Assembly: GCA_016744415.1 (NCBI GenBank) | Contig: JADGEL010000005.1 | Location: 219,717 to 283,716, forward strand | Reading direction: 5' to 3' | From: Flavobacteriaceae bacterium | GTDB lineage: Bacteria; Bacteroidota; Bacteroidia; Flavobacteriales; Flavobacteriaceae | Length of the DNA: 64,000 nt | Shown here: piece by piece, positions 18,765 through 33,803 of the stretch | Position numbering within the stretch: the first letter of the stretch is position 1 | Layout: each line of letters begins with the position of its first letter | Position numbers and translations under genes: made by a program | Notes under the pieces: model-generated | Seen by the model: only the letters and a program-made list of their open reading frames with translations | Databases searched by the model: none | Told to the model about the DNA's origin: nothing

Positions 18765-20759
18765 ATGAAATATTATTTATACATTACTATTGTCTGTTTG
18801 ATTTTTACGAGTTGTAATAAAAAACACATAATACCTGCTGAAAACTTTCTTTTAAAGAGCGAAAATATTTTAGATTATCAAATAACACCCAAACACAGGT
18901 TCGATAAAAATGGACTTATGTTTTCAGATCAAGGAGCTTGGTTTGCTTATAGCTTCCCTGATTCTATTGCAAATTACGGTGGCTTTTCTGGCCCTTTTTT
19001 AATGACCCAGCAAAATGGTATTTGGATTAGCCCCTCACTTTCTAAACTTATAATAAAGAACGAAAACAGCCAAAAAACTACTTGGTCTACTACAAAAACA
19101 AACAGCTATAATAGTCATTTAGAACAGGTTTTTAAATCTAAGACTCTAAGCCTAAAGCAAGAACTTGTTTACAGTTCTGGGCATACAGCACTTATAAAGT
19201 CTATAATTACAAATGAAAGTAAACTTCCTATAAAAATTTTTATAGAATGGAAGGGTCAAGCAACATTTGCAAAGGGCTTAAGCTTTTCTTCTAATGGAAA
19301 TCTATTAAACATTAAATCTAGTAAAAGCAACGCTGTAGGACATATTGTTTTTGGAAAAGGAATCGTGATAAAAAACAACGATAGTGTCTATAGTACCGTT
19401 GCAGAAACAATACAATTAAAACCTAAGGAAACTAAAGAAATTACTATTTCTCAAACTTTTATTTTTCCTGAATATTCTTGGGAAGATGAGCAAAAGACAA
19501 TCGCTAGCATTGATTTTGAGTCTTTACTATCTGCCAGAAAATTAGAAAAGAACAACCAACTAAAATCCATAATTAAAAGTAGAAAAGCACAATTTAAAGA
19601 AGATAAGTATGCCAAGGTTTTAGCAAAAGCACACTTAACACTTCAAAATAATTGGCGCATACCTTCTGGAGAAATCAAACATGAAGGCTTATTTCCGAGT
19701 TATCACTATAGATGGTTTAATGGATTCTGGTCTTGGGATTCTTGGAAGCATGCAGCAGGTCTATCCTATTACAATACTGATTTAGCAAAAAAACAAATGA
19801 AATTGATGTTCGAGTTTCAAAATAAAGATGGTTTTGTAGCAGACTGTGTCTATCGAGATAACTCTATTGAAGAACATAATTACCGAGATACCAAACCTCC
19901 TCTTTCTGCTTGGGCTGTGGTCAAGATATTTGAGAAAGACCACGACTTAGAATTCGTAAAATATATGTACCCTAAACTGAAAAAATACCATGAATGGTGG
20001 TACAATAAACGTGATCATGATCAAGATGGTTTATGTGAATATGGCTCGACAGACGGAAGTTTGATTGCAGCCAAATGGGAAAGTGGTATGGACAATGCCA
20101 TCCGTTTTGACAATTCTAAAATTTTAAAAAACAGTGAAGGAGCTTATTCTTTAGACCAGGAAAGTGTGGACTTAAACGCTTACCTCTATGCCGAAAAATT
20201 GTTTTTAGCAGAATTGTCAGAAATGTTAAACCTAGATGATACTTCAAATTATAAATCTGAAGCTAAAATCTTAAAGTCAAAAATTCAAAAGCAATTTTAC
20301 GATGATACTGATGGTTGGTTTTATGACACCAATCATGAAGGAACTGAATTTATAAAGGGAGAAGGAAGCGAAGGCTGGACAGCACTTTGGGCAAATGCAG
20401 CAACACAAGAACAAGCTGAAGCCGTAAAAAATAAAATGATGAATCCAAATAAATTTTATACAAAAGTTCCGTTTCAAACTATGAGCGCAGATCATCCAAA
20501 ATTTGCTCCTTTAAAAGGATATTGGAGAGGCCCCAATTGGTTAGATCAAGCTTATTTTGGAGTAAAAGGACTTCGTAATTATGGGTTTAATCAAGAAGCA
20601 GATATGGCAACAACTCAAATTTTTGAAGGCGCGGAAGGGCTTTTAGGAAAAGGGAAATCTATACGAGAAAATTATCATCCATTAACTGGGGAAGGCTTAC
20701 ATGCCCAAAACTTTAGTTGGAGTGCCGCACATGTTATTATGTTATTAATGGAAGACTGA
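18765..20759 (+). CDS. GH63 glucosidase lipoprotein, YgjK-like
   Basis: A 664-aa exported lipoprotein (signal MKYYLYITIVCLIFTSC). The (alpha/alpha)6 catalytic domain from about residue 280 carries YRDTKPPLSAWAV, WWYNKRDHDQDGL, and ESGMDNAIRFD with the likely acid Asp443. The likely base Glu635 is in ENYHPLTG, before the conserved FSWSAAHVIMLL. These match E. coli YgjK of GH63, an inverting alpha-glucosidase for which Glc-alpha-1,2-Gal was obtained as a glycosynthase product and proposed as a preferred ligand. That disaccharide is the collagen hydroxylysine glycan. The gene abuts the next one without a gap. The family is firm; the substrate is inferred. Confidence 0.82.
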   Translation: MKYYLYITIVCLIFTSCNKKHIIPAENFLLKSENILDYQITPKHRFDKNGLMFSDQGAWFAYSFPDSIANYGGFSGPFLMTQQNGIWISPSLSKLIIKNENSQKTTWSTTKTNSYNSHLEQVFKSKTLSLKQELVYSSGHTALIKSIITNESKLPIKIFIEWKGQATFAKGLSFSSNGNLLNIKSSKSNAVGHIVFGKGIVIKNNDSVYSTVAETIQLKPKETKEITISQTFIFPEYSWEDEQKTIASIDFESLLSARKLEKNNQLKSIIKSRKAQFKEDKYAKVLAKAHLTLQNNWRIPSGEIKHEGLFPSYHYRWFNGFWSWDSWKHAAGLSYYNTDLAKKQMKLMFEFQNKDGFVADCVYRDNSIEEHNYRDTKPPLSAWAVVKIFEKDHDLEFVKYMYPKLKKYHEWWYNKRDHDQDGLCEYGSTDGSLIAAKWESGMDNAIRFDNSKILKNSEGAYSLDQESVDLNAYLYAEKLFLAELSEMLNLDDTSNYKSEAKILKSKIQKQFYDDTDGWFYDTNHEGTEFIKGEGSEGWTALWANAATQEQAEAVKNKMMNPNKFYTKVPFQTMSADHPKFAPLKGYWRGPNWLDQAYFGVKGLRNYGFNQEADMATTQIFEGAEGLLGKGKSIRENYHPLTGEGLHAQNFSWSAAHVIMLLMED

Positions 20760-26904
<6,145 letters not shown>

Positions 26905-26909
26905 ATACC

Positions 26910-28556
26910 ATGCAGATTTTAACATTTCTAGGCTTTACTTTAATAGTTGCAATCATTTCTTATTTAGCAACCCGAAAAACGAATGAAACTTCTTCGGATG
27001 GTTATTTTTTGGGAGGTAGAACTCTAACCGCTGGTGTCATAGCTGGTTCTTTATTATTAACCAATCTTTCTACCGAGCAAATTGTTGGCTTAAATGGTTC
27101 TGCCTACGAAAGTGGCTTATCAGTTATGGTTTGGGAAACATTAGCAGCCATTGCTATGGTTGTAACTGCAATGTTTTTATTACCAAGATATTTAAAAGGT
27201 GGACTGACGACAGTCCCTCAGTTTTTATCAAAACGCTTTGATGTTGCAACAAAAACCTGGACTTCCGTTTTATTTTTAACAGGTTACGTTGTTGTGCTAT
27301 TACCGGTAATTTTATATTCAGGATCACTTGCTATTAGTGGTATGTTTAATATTCCAGAAAAATTAGGAATTACCCATACACAATCTATTTGGATCTGTGT
27401 TTGGGGAATTGGTATAATAGGCTCCATTTATGCAGTTTTTGGCGGATTAAAAGCAGTTGCTGTATCTGATTCAATTAATGCTATTGGCTTATTAGTTGGT
27501 GGTATCTTAATTCCAATTTTCGGACTTATGGCGATTGGTGATGGAAGTATCATGGATGGACTCTCAATTTTAACTACTGAAAATCCTGAAAAATTTAAAT
27601 CAATGGGAGGTCAAACTGACCCTGTTCCATTTTACACCATTTTTACAGGAATGATGTTAGTGCAATTATTTTACTGGGGAACGAATCAACAAATTATACA
27701 AAGAGCTTTAGGAGCAAAAGATTTAAAGGAAGGGCAAAAAGGATTATTATTAGCATCTTTTATAAAAATATTAGGGCCAATTATTGTTGTATTACCTGGT
27801 TTAATTGCTTTTCATTTATTTGATGGCAGTTTAGAAAACCCCGATGATGCTTACCCTATGTTAGTGAATAAAGTGTTACCTCCTGCGTTGGTTGGCTTTT
27901 TTGCCGCAGTATTATTTGGAGCGATTTTAAGCTCGTTTAATAGTGTACTAAATAGCTCGGTAACTTTGTTTGGACTTGATGTTTATAAACAACATATTAA
28001 TAAAAATGCTGACGAACGCACTGTTGTAAAGTACGGCAAAACCTTTGGAGTATTATTAGCAATTGCTGCAATGTTTATTGCCCCTCAAATTGCAAATGCA
28101 GGAAGTTTATTTAAATATTTACAAGAAGTAAATGGTATTTATAGTATTCCTATTTTAACTATTATCGTAGTTGGTTACTTAACTAAACGTGTGCCTGCAA
28201 TTGCAGCAAAAATAGGATTAGCTTCTGGCTGTTTGTTATATATATTGAGCCAGTTTGTAATGCAACCCTATTTTATAAATGAAGCTTTAGAATCAGCAAA
28301 GGCATCAGGTATTGTTGATGCCGCAGCGTTGGCCATTGTTAAGGCTGAAGCCTATCCTCATTTTTTAGATATAATGGCGATACTCTTTGTATTAAATGTT
28401 GGTATTATGTTAATCATTGGAAAATTAAAGCCAAGAAAAGAAGCATATATACAAGAATATACAAAGCAAGTTGACATTACACCTTGGAAATATGTAAAAC
28501 AAACTGGGGTCGCTATTTGTATTATAGTAATAGGAGTTTATATATATTTTGCTTAA
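26910..28556 (+). CDS. Sodium/solute symporter family transporter, SGLT (galactose/glucose) type
   Basis: The 548-aa membrane protein has about 13-14 hydrophobic segments. Positions equivalent to galactose contacts of Vibrio SGLT appear kept: Gln in LSTEQIVG, Asn in WGTNQQIIQR, Lys in FIKILGPIIVVLPG and Gln in YLQEVNG. This supports sodium-coupled uptake of galactose (or glucose) across the inner membrane. It sits between the exported beta-galactosidase and galK, with a TAATG overlap into galK. The family is certain; galactose is inferred from residues and neighbours. Confidence 0.88.
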   Translation: MQILTFLGFTLIVAIISYLATRKTNETSSDGYFLGGRTLTAGVIAGSLLLTNLSTEQIVGLNGSAYESGLSVMVWETLAAIAMVVTAMFLLPRYLKGGLTTVPQFLSKRFDVATKTWTSVLFLTGYVVVLLPVILYSGSLAISGMFNIPEKLGITHTQSIWICVWGIGIIGSIYAVFGGLKAVAVSDSINAIGLLVGGILIPIFGLMAIGDGSIMDGLSILTTENPEKFKSMGGQTDPVPFYTIFTGMMLVQLFYWGTNQQIIQRALGAKDLKEGQKGLLLASFIKILGPIIVVLPGLIAFHLFDGSLENPDDAYPMLVNKVLPPALVGFFAAVLFGAILSSFNSVLNSSVTLFGLDVYKQHINKNADERTVVKYGKTFGVLLAIAAMFIAPQIANAGSLFKYLQEVNGIYSIPILTIIVVGYLTKRVPAIAAKIGLASGCLLYILSQFVMQPYFINEALESAKASGIVDAAALAIVKAEAYPHFLDIMAILFVLNVGIMLIIGKLKPRKEAYIQEYTKQVDITPWKYVKQTGVAICIIVIGVYIYFA

Positions 28557-29710
28557 TGAATAAAGACTTAATTAAACATATAAATTCAGCCTTTAAGGTT
28601 GAGTTTAATACGAACCCTATACTAGTATTTGCTCCTGGACGCATCAACCTTATTGGTGAACATACCGATTATAATGATGGCTTTGTTTTTCCAGCAGCAA
28701 TTGATAAAGGAATTGTCGCTGCAATTCAAAAAAGTGAGTCAAAATACTGTACCGTACTTGCAGTTGATAAAAATGAAAAATTCAAATTCTTATTAGAGAC
28801 TATAAAACCTATTGAAAATGGGGACTGGAGAAATTACGTATTAGGAGTTATTTCAGAAATTCAAAAAAAAAGAATTACCCTAAAACCTTTTGAAATTGCT
28901 TTTGGTGGAGATATTCCCAGAGGAGCTGGCATGTCCTCATCCGCAGCATTAGAAAACAGTATTGTTTTTAGTTTAAATGAACTTTTTAATTTGAACTTAT
29001 CAAAAAACGAAATGATTGCTATTTCGCAAAAAGCAGAACACAATTATGTAGGTGTAAAATGTGGTATTATGGATCAATATGCAAGTATGTTCGGTCAAAA
29101 AAATAGCGCTTTATTATTAGATTGCAGATCTATTGCATCCACTCCTTATAAAATTGATTTTTCTGAATATCAATTGTTATTTATCAACACTAATGTAAAA
29201 CACAATCTGTCAGAAAGTGCTTATAATGAGAGGCGTTTGGTCTGTGAAAAAATAGCAAACTTACTTCAAATTTCTGCTTTAAGAGATGCATCTGAAAATG
29301 ACTTACTAAATATAAAAAATAAAATCTCTGAAGAAGATTATCAAAAAGCATTATGCGTTATTCAAGAAAATAAGAGGGTGATAAAAGCTTCTAATGCTAT
29401 TCAAAAAAATGATCTTAAAACACTTGGAGCCTTGCTATATGAATCTCATCAAGGGCTACAAAAACAATATAAAGTAAGTTGTGATGAGTTGGATTTTTTA
29501 GTAGAAAAAGCAAAAGGCTATCCTGATGCCTTAGGTGCAAGAATGATGGGTGGTGGCTTTGGTGGTTGTACAATCAATATTATAAAAAAGGATGCTCTTG
29601 ATATATTCAAAAAAAACATTGCCAAGGCATATTACAAAAACTTCAATACCAATTGTTCATTTTATATCGTAAACCTTTCAGAAGGCACACGAGTTGTTGA
29701 AAACACTTAA
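28556..29710 (+). CDS. galK: Galactokinase
   Basis: The 384-aa GHMP kinase phosphorylates alpha-D-galactose at C1. The galactokinase signature GRINLIGEHTDYNDGFVFP is at the N-terminus, the ATP loop GGDIPRGAGMSSSAALE follows, and the third GHMP motif GARMMGGGFGGCTIN is near the C-terminus. The ATG at 28556 overlaps the symporter stop (TAATG), which indicates translational coupling and fits family length better than an extension starting at 28484. galT follows after two bases. Confidence 0.95.
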   Translation: MNKDLIKHINSAFKVEFNTNPILVFAPGRINLIGEHTDYNDGFVFPAAIDKGIVAAIQKSESKYCTVLAVDKNEKFKFLLETIKPIENGDWRNYVLGVISEIQKKRITLKPFEIAFGGDIPRGAGMSSSAALENSIVFSLNELFNLNLSKNEMIAISQKAEHNYVGVKCGIMDQYASMFGQKNSALLLDCRSIASTPYKIDFSEYQLLFINTNVKHNLSESAYNERRLVCEKIANLLQISALRDASENDLLNIKNKISEEDYQKALCVIQENKRVIKASNAIQKNDLKTLGALLYESHQGLQKQYKVSCDELDFLVEKAKGYPDALGARMMGGGFGGCTINIIKKDALDIFKKNIAKAYYKNFNTNCSFYIVNLSEGTRVVENT

Positions 29711-29712
29711 TT

Positions 29713-30750
29713 ATGAATCACGATTTACAAGAATTTTCACATAAACGCTTTAATATATTAACTGGAGAATGGGTTTTAGTTTCGCCACACCGCGCTAAAA
29801 GACCTTGGCAAGGGCAAGAGGAAAAGGTAACCGAAAGTGTTAGACCATCTCATGATGAAAGTTGTTATTTGTGTGCAGGAAACACTAGAATTAATGGCGA
29901 AATAAATCCGAATTACGATTCAGTTTTTGTGTTTACAAATGATTTTGCGGCGCTTCAAAAAGATTCTAGTACATTTTCTTTAAACGAAGATCTATTTAAA
30001 GCAGCGAGTGAACAAGGTATTTGTAAAGTCATTTGTTTTAGTCCAGACCACTCGAAAAGTTTGGCGCAAATGGAAACGAAGTCTATTGAAAAAGTAATTA
30101 AAACTTGGAAAAATGAATATCTCGAGTTAGGCGAAATAGATACTATTAATTATGTTCAAATATTCGAAAACAAAGGTGCTGTTATGGGATGTAGTAACCC
30201 ACATCCTCATGGGCAAATATGGAGTCAATCTACATTACCCAATGAAGTGGTTAAAAAAGATAGTCAACAACTACACTATTTTCAAGAAAACAACAGCCTC
30301 TTACTAAGCGATTATTTAAGACAGGAGTTAAATAAAAATGAGCGTGTCATTTTTGAAAATGACGCTTTTGTTGTACTAGTCCCATTTTGGGCGATATGGC
30401 CTTTTGAAACAATGATTATACCGAAAAAACCTCAAAAGAGTATTGTGGAAATGTCAACTTCGGATGTCACCTTTTTTGCCGAAGCTATTTCAGTGCTAAC
30501 AAAAGCATATGATAAGTTATTTAATTGCTCATTTCCCTATTCTAGTGGTATCCATCAGGCACCAACAAATGGAAAAGATAATAATCATTGGCAATGGCAT
30601 ATGAGTTTTTATCCGCCTTTGTTAAGAAGTGCAACGGTAAAAAAATTCATGGTGGGTTACGAAATGTTTGGTACACCTCAACGTGATATTACAGCCGAAA
30701 AAGCAGCATCGCATTTGCGCAACTTAGTCACTACTCTTTTATCAAGTTAA
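29713..30750 (+). CDS. galT: Galactose-1-phosphate uridylyltransferase
   Basis: The 345-aa enzyme exchanges UMP between UDP-glucose and galactose-1-phosphate. The N-terminal NILTGEWVLVSPHRAKRPW motif, the zinc-type CYLCAGN motif and the catalytic HPH in GCSNPHPHGQIWSQ are present. It completes the mutarotase-GalK-GalT part of the Leloir pathway with the upstream genes; UDP-galactose 4-epimerase (galE) is not in this window. A weak AAGTT/AACTT stem with a T-run at 30744-30764 follows and may end the operon. Confidence 0.95.
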   Translation: MNHDLQEFSHKRFNILTGEWVLVSPHRAKRPWQGQEEKVTESVRPSHDESCYLCAGNTRINGEINPNYDSVFVFTNDFAALQKDSSTFSLNEDLFKAASEQGICKVICFSPDHSKSLAQMETKSIEKVIKTWKNEYLELGEIDTINYVQIFENKGAVMGCSNPHPHGQIWSQSTLPNEVVKKDSQQLHYFQENNSLLLSDYLRQELNKNERVIFENDAFVVLVPFWAIWPFETMIIPKKPQKSIVEMSTSDVTFFAEAISVLTKAYDKLFNCSFPYSSGIHQAPTNGKDNNHWQWHMSFYPPLLRSATVKKFMVGYEMFGTPQRDITAEKAASHLRNLVTTLLSS

Positions 30751-30824
30751 AAAAACTTTTTTTTGACACCTTCAAAACATTAAATTTACATTGTTATATT
30801 TAATTCACATTCAATCATTTTTCT

Positions 30825-31298
30825 ATGAAACCAATTGTTAGAGCTGCTACAAAAAAAGACCTACCAACCCTAGATATATTTATGGATGGTTTGGTTGATG
30901 CAGAACGACCTATGGATGTTACTATTAAAGATGGAAAAGTTATTTATTACGACTTAGAAGACTTTATCACTAATGAGGATGCAGTTTTATATGTTGTAGA
31001 ATTAAATGACGAATTGGTTGCTTCTGGTTATGCTAAAATAAAGCTTGGTAAAAGTTATTTAAAACACAATAAGCATGCTTATCTTGGTTTTATGTATGTT
31101 CCAAAGAAACATAGAGGAAATGGTTATAATAAATTAATTGTACATACTCTTCTAGCTTGGTGTAAAATCAAAAACATTCATGAAATCAGGTTGGATGTTT
31201 ATGATGCTAATGCTTCAGCACTTAGAGCATATGAAAAAGTTGGTTTCACCAAACACATGATACAAATGCGTTTGGATGTTGAAGACCTAGATATTTAA
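30825..31298 (+). CDS. GNAT family N-acetyltransferase
   Basis: A 157-aa acetyltransferase-fold protein. The acetyl-CoA-binding region is VPKKHRGNGYNKLIVHTLLAW (residues about 92-112), and a typical DVYDANASALRAYEKVGF segment lies near the C-terminus. The substrate is unknown. It stands between the galactose operon and the convergent peptidase operon, and its stop overlaps the end of the M24 peptidase gene on the other strand by 4 bases. A role in acetylating amino-acid or peptide products is possible but not shown. Confidence 0.82.
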   Translation: MKPIVRAATKKDLPTLDIFMDGLVDAERPMDVTIKDGKVIYYDLEDFITNEDAVLYVVELNDELVASGYAKIKLGKSYLKHNKHAYLGFMYVPKKHRGNGYNKLIVHTLLAWCKIKNIHEIRLDVYDANASALRAYEKVGFTKHMIQMRLDVEDLDI

Positions 31299-32503
31299 AT
31301 ATTAAATGGATTTTCTATCGAGTGTGCTGGTTCTGTAAACCATTTTGGCCCTTCTGCTGTCATATAAATATGATCTTCTAATCTGATTCCAAATTTATTC
31401 GGTACACAAATCATAGGTTCATTGCTAAAGGTCATTCCAGGTTTCAAAGTGGTTTCATTGTTTTTAACTATATATGGCGATTCATGAATATTCAGACCAA
31501 TTCCATGTCCTGTTCTATGCGGAAGACCAGGAAGGTCATAATCTTTACTTAAACCATTTTTGGCTAACTCAACTCGAGAAGCATCATCTACCGACCCGCA
31601 AGTTTCACCAATTTGAGCCGAATTAAAAGCAGCATATTGAGTTGATTTCTCAACATTCCAAATTTTTATTTGCAATTCATTTGCTTCACCAAACACATAA
31701 GTTCTTGTAATATCTGATATATAATCATGTAAGACACAACCAGTGTCTATCAACACCATTTCGTTTTCTTCTAACTTCTTTGGATTCTTCACACCATGTG
31801 GAAAAGAAGAATCTACACCAAAGAGTACAATACAGAAATATGACCCCGTTGGAATTCCATAACGAATATGTGCTTCGTTTATAAAATCAACTACTTCGTT
31901 TGCCGAAATACCAACATATAATATCCGTGCAGCCGCTTTTTGTACCTCCAAGGTAATATCCATCGCAGCTTGCATAATTGATATTTCATTTTTAGTTTTT
32001 TGTATGCGACAACCCGATGTAATCGGGCTTGCATTTGTAATAGAATATCTAGAATCACATTTTACAAGAGCATCAATCATAAAAAAAGGCGTCATTTCAT
32101 CCATTGCTAACTGACCACTTTCAATGCCGTTTTTTTGCAATACATCGAGCAGTAATTGATATGGGCTTTCATGCTCTTCCCAACAATGAACTTCACCTTC
32201 AACCACCATAAAATCTAACACTGTTCCTTTTTCAAATCTCGGAGCTATATAATGAACTTCTCCATTTGGCAGTAACATTGCTCCAACCATTCTCTCGCTC
32301 GGATTCCATCGAGTTCCTGTAAAATAGTAAAGGTTTGTGCCAGAATGTAAATAGGTTGCAGCAATATTATTAGTCTTCATAAGGCTAATCGCATTTTGAA
32401 CACGCTGTTTAAATTCCTCCTTTTGAATTGGTTGTACATGACTTATTTTTGGCTTAATTTTAGCCAATTCTTCTGCTGCTGTTGAGCCTCCTATTCCTAT
32501 CAT
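31295..32503 (-). CDS. M24 family Xaa-Pro peptidase
   Basis: The 402-aa protein has a creatinase/prolidase N-terminal domain and a pita-bread catalytic domain. Metal ligands are seen in IDTGCVLHDYISDITR (two Asp), HRTGHGIGLNIHE (His), SNEPMI (Glu) and RLEDHI (Glu). M24B enzymes cleave next to proline, as aminopeptidase P or prolidase. It is the last gene of the nine-gene hydroxyproline operon and starts one base from the end of another M24 gene. In a collagen setting it would open X-Pro or X-Hyp bonds. No signal peptide is evident, so it is cytoplasmic. Confidence 0.88.
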   Translation of the reverse strand: MIGIGGSTAAEELAKIKPKISHVQPIQKEEFKQRVQNAISLMKTNNIAATYLHSGTNLYYFTGTRWNPSERMVGAMLLPNGEVHYIAPRFEKGTVLDFMVVEGEVHCWEEHESPYQLLLDVLQKNGIESGQLAMDEMTPFFMIDALVKCDSRYSITNASPITSGCRIQKTKNEISIMQAAMDITLEVQKAAARILYVGISANEVVDFINEAHIRYGIPTGSYFCIVLFGVDSSFPHGVKNPKKLEENEMVLIDTGCVLHDYISDITRTYVFGEANELQIKIWNVEKSTQYAAFNSAQIGETCGSVDDASRVELAKNGLSKDYDLPGLPHRTGHGIGLNIHESPYIVKNNETTLKPGMTFSNEPMICVPNKFGIRLEDHIYMTAEGPKWFTEPAHSIENPFNI

Positions 32504-33802
32504 TTATTTTGATTGATTCATTAATGCTTCGATTTCCTCAATTTCAATCGGCATGTTAGCGGTTAAATTTATGTTTCCATTTTCAGTAATTAAAAAATCA
32601 TCTTCTAACCTACATCCAATATTTTCTTCCGGAATATAGATTCCAGGTTCACAAGTTAATACGTTTCCTACTTCAAAAGGTTTTGAATACAAGCCTACAT
32701 CATGTACATCCAAGCCTAAATGATGAGCTGTACCATGCATAAAATATTTTTTATACAATGGTTTTTTAGGATCCTGCCTGTCAACATCTGCTTGTGACAA
32801 CAAGCCTAATTTTATGATTTCTGCCTCAACCAATTTTACCATTTTCGTTTCATAATCTAAAGATAATACTCCTGGTTTCAGCAATTTACTTCCTTCTTTT
32901 AAACAATGTAAAACTGCTTGATACACTTGCTTCTGACGTTCAGAAAATTTTCCATTTACAGGGATACAACGCGTAGTATCGCTATTGTAATTTCCATAAC
33001 ATGCGCCAAAATCTAGCAATATCATTTCTCCATTTTTGCATTTAGCATCATTCGTATTGTAATGCAATGCACAAGCATTCTTACCAGAAGCAACAATTGG
33101 TTTAAAGGCATGACGCGTTGCGCCTTTTTTGGTTAGTATATAAGTCAATTCAGCCTCTAACTCATATTCAAACACATTGGGTTTGGTATTGGAAAGAAAT
33201 CTTTTAAAAGCGACTATCCCAATATTTGCTGCTTTTTGAATTTGTGCAACCTCATCATCAGATTTAATGGTACGCAAATCTCTCGTGATTTTTGCCGCTC
33301 TATAATATTGATGCAATGGATATTTATTTTTACACCATTGTATCATTCTGTCTTGCCTAGTTTCTTGCTCGTATGTTGCAGTTTTGTAATGTTCATTGTG
33401 TCCCAAACAAAACCCATCTGCTTCAAAAGCCATGTATTGTAGTATTCTCTCAAAATCATCAACCCATTCAATTCTTGAAATGCCAGATAATTCTGTGGCT
33501 TGTTCTCTAGTCAACACATCACCATCCCAAATCTTTTCCAATTCACTTCGCTGCTTTATAAACAGAATTCCTCTGTTTTCTTCTTTAAGTGCATCAGGAT
33601 ATAAAACTAAAATAGTCTCAAATTGATCAATCCCACTTAAATAAAACAGATCATTGTTTTGTGCAAAACCCATTACATCATCTGAGTTGGTATGTTTTAC
33701 ATCATTAGATGTTAAAATAGCTATCGTATTGTTTTGTATTTCTTTACAAAATCGCTTTCTGTTCTCTTTATAAAATGAACTTTGAATTGGTGTATATCTC
33801 AT
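32504..33802 (-). CDS. Aminopeptidase P family protein (M24B)
   Basis: A 432-aa enzyme that starts directly with an aminopeptidase-P N-terminal domain (SFYKENRKRFCKEI). The catalytic domain has ligands in LDFGACYGNYNSDTTR, HGTAHHLGLDVHD, CEPGIY and RLEDDFL. It should remove an N-terminal residue preceding proline (or hydroxyproline) in the cytoplasm. It is distinct from the next M24 gene, which lacks the typical AMP_N opening, so the operon carries two complementary proline-specific exopeptidases. It begins one base after the FAD-dependent oxidoreductase gene ends. Confidence 0.9.
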   Translation of the reverse strand: MRYTPIQSSFYKENRKRFCKEIQNNTIAILTSNDVKHTNSDDVMGFAQNNDLFYLSGIDQFETILVLYPDALKEENRGILFIKQRSELEKIWDGDVLTREQATELSGISRIEWVDDFERILQYMAFEADGFCLGHNEHYKTATYEQETRQDRMIQWCKNKYPLHQYYRAAKITRDLRTIKSDDEVAQIQKAANIGIVAFKRFLSNTKPNVFEYELEAELTYILTKKGATRHAFKPIVASGKNACALHYNTNDAKCKNGEMILLDFGACYGNYNSDTTRCIPVNGKFSERQKQVYQAVLHCLKEGSKLLKPGVLSLDYETKMVKLVEAEIIKLGLLSQADVDRQDPKKPLYKKYFMHGTAHHLGLDVHDVGLYSKPFEVGNVLTCEPGIYIPEENIGCRLEDDFLITENGNINLTANMPIEIEEIEALMNQSK

Positions 33803-33803
33803 A

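Noticed and set aside
28484..28555. Upstream extension of galK into the symporter gene
   Set aside because: The extra residues do not match galactokinases, while the TAATG overlap at 28554-28558 is a typical coupled start.
28619..28628. Perfect palindrome ATACTAGTAT as a second GntR operator
   Set aside because: It lies inside galK coding sequence, away from any promoter, and lacks the full dyad seen at 16718-16733.
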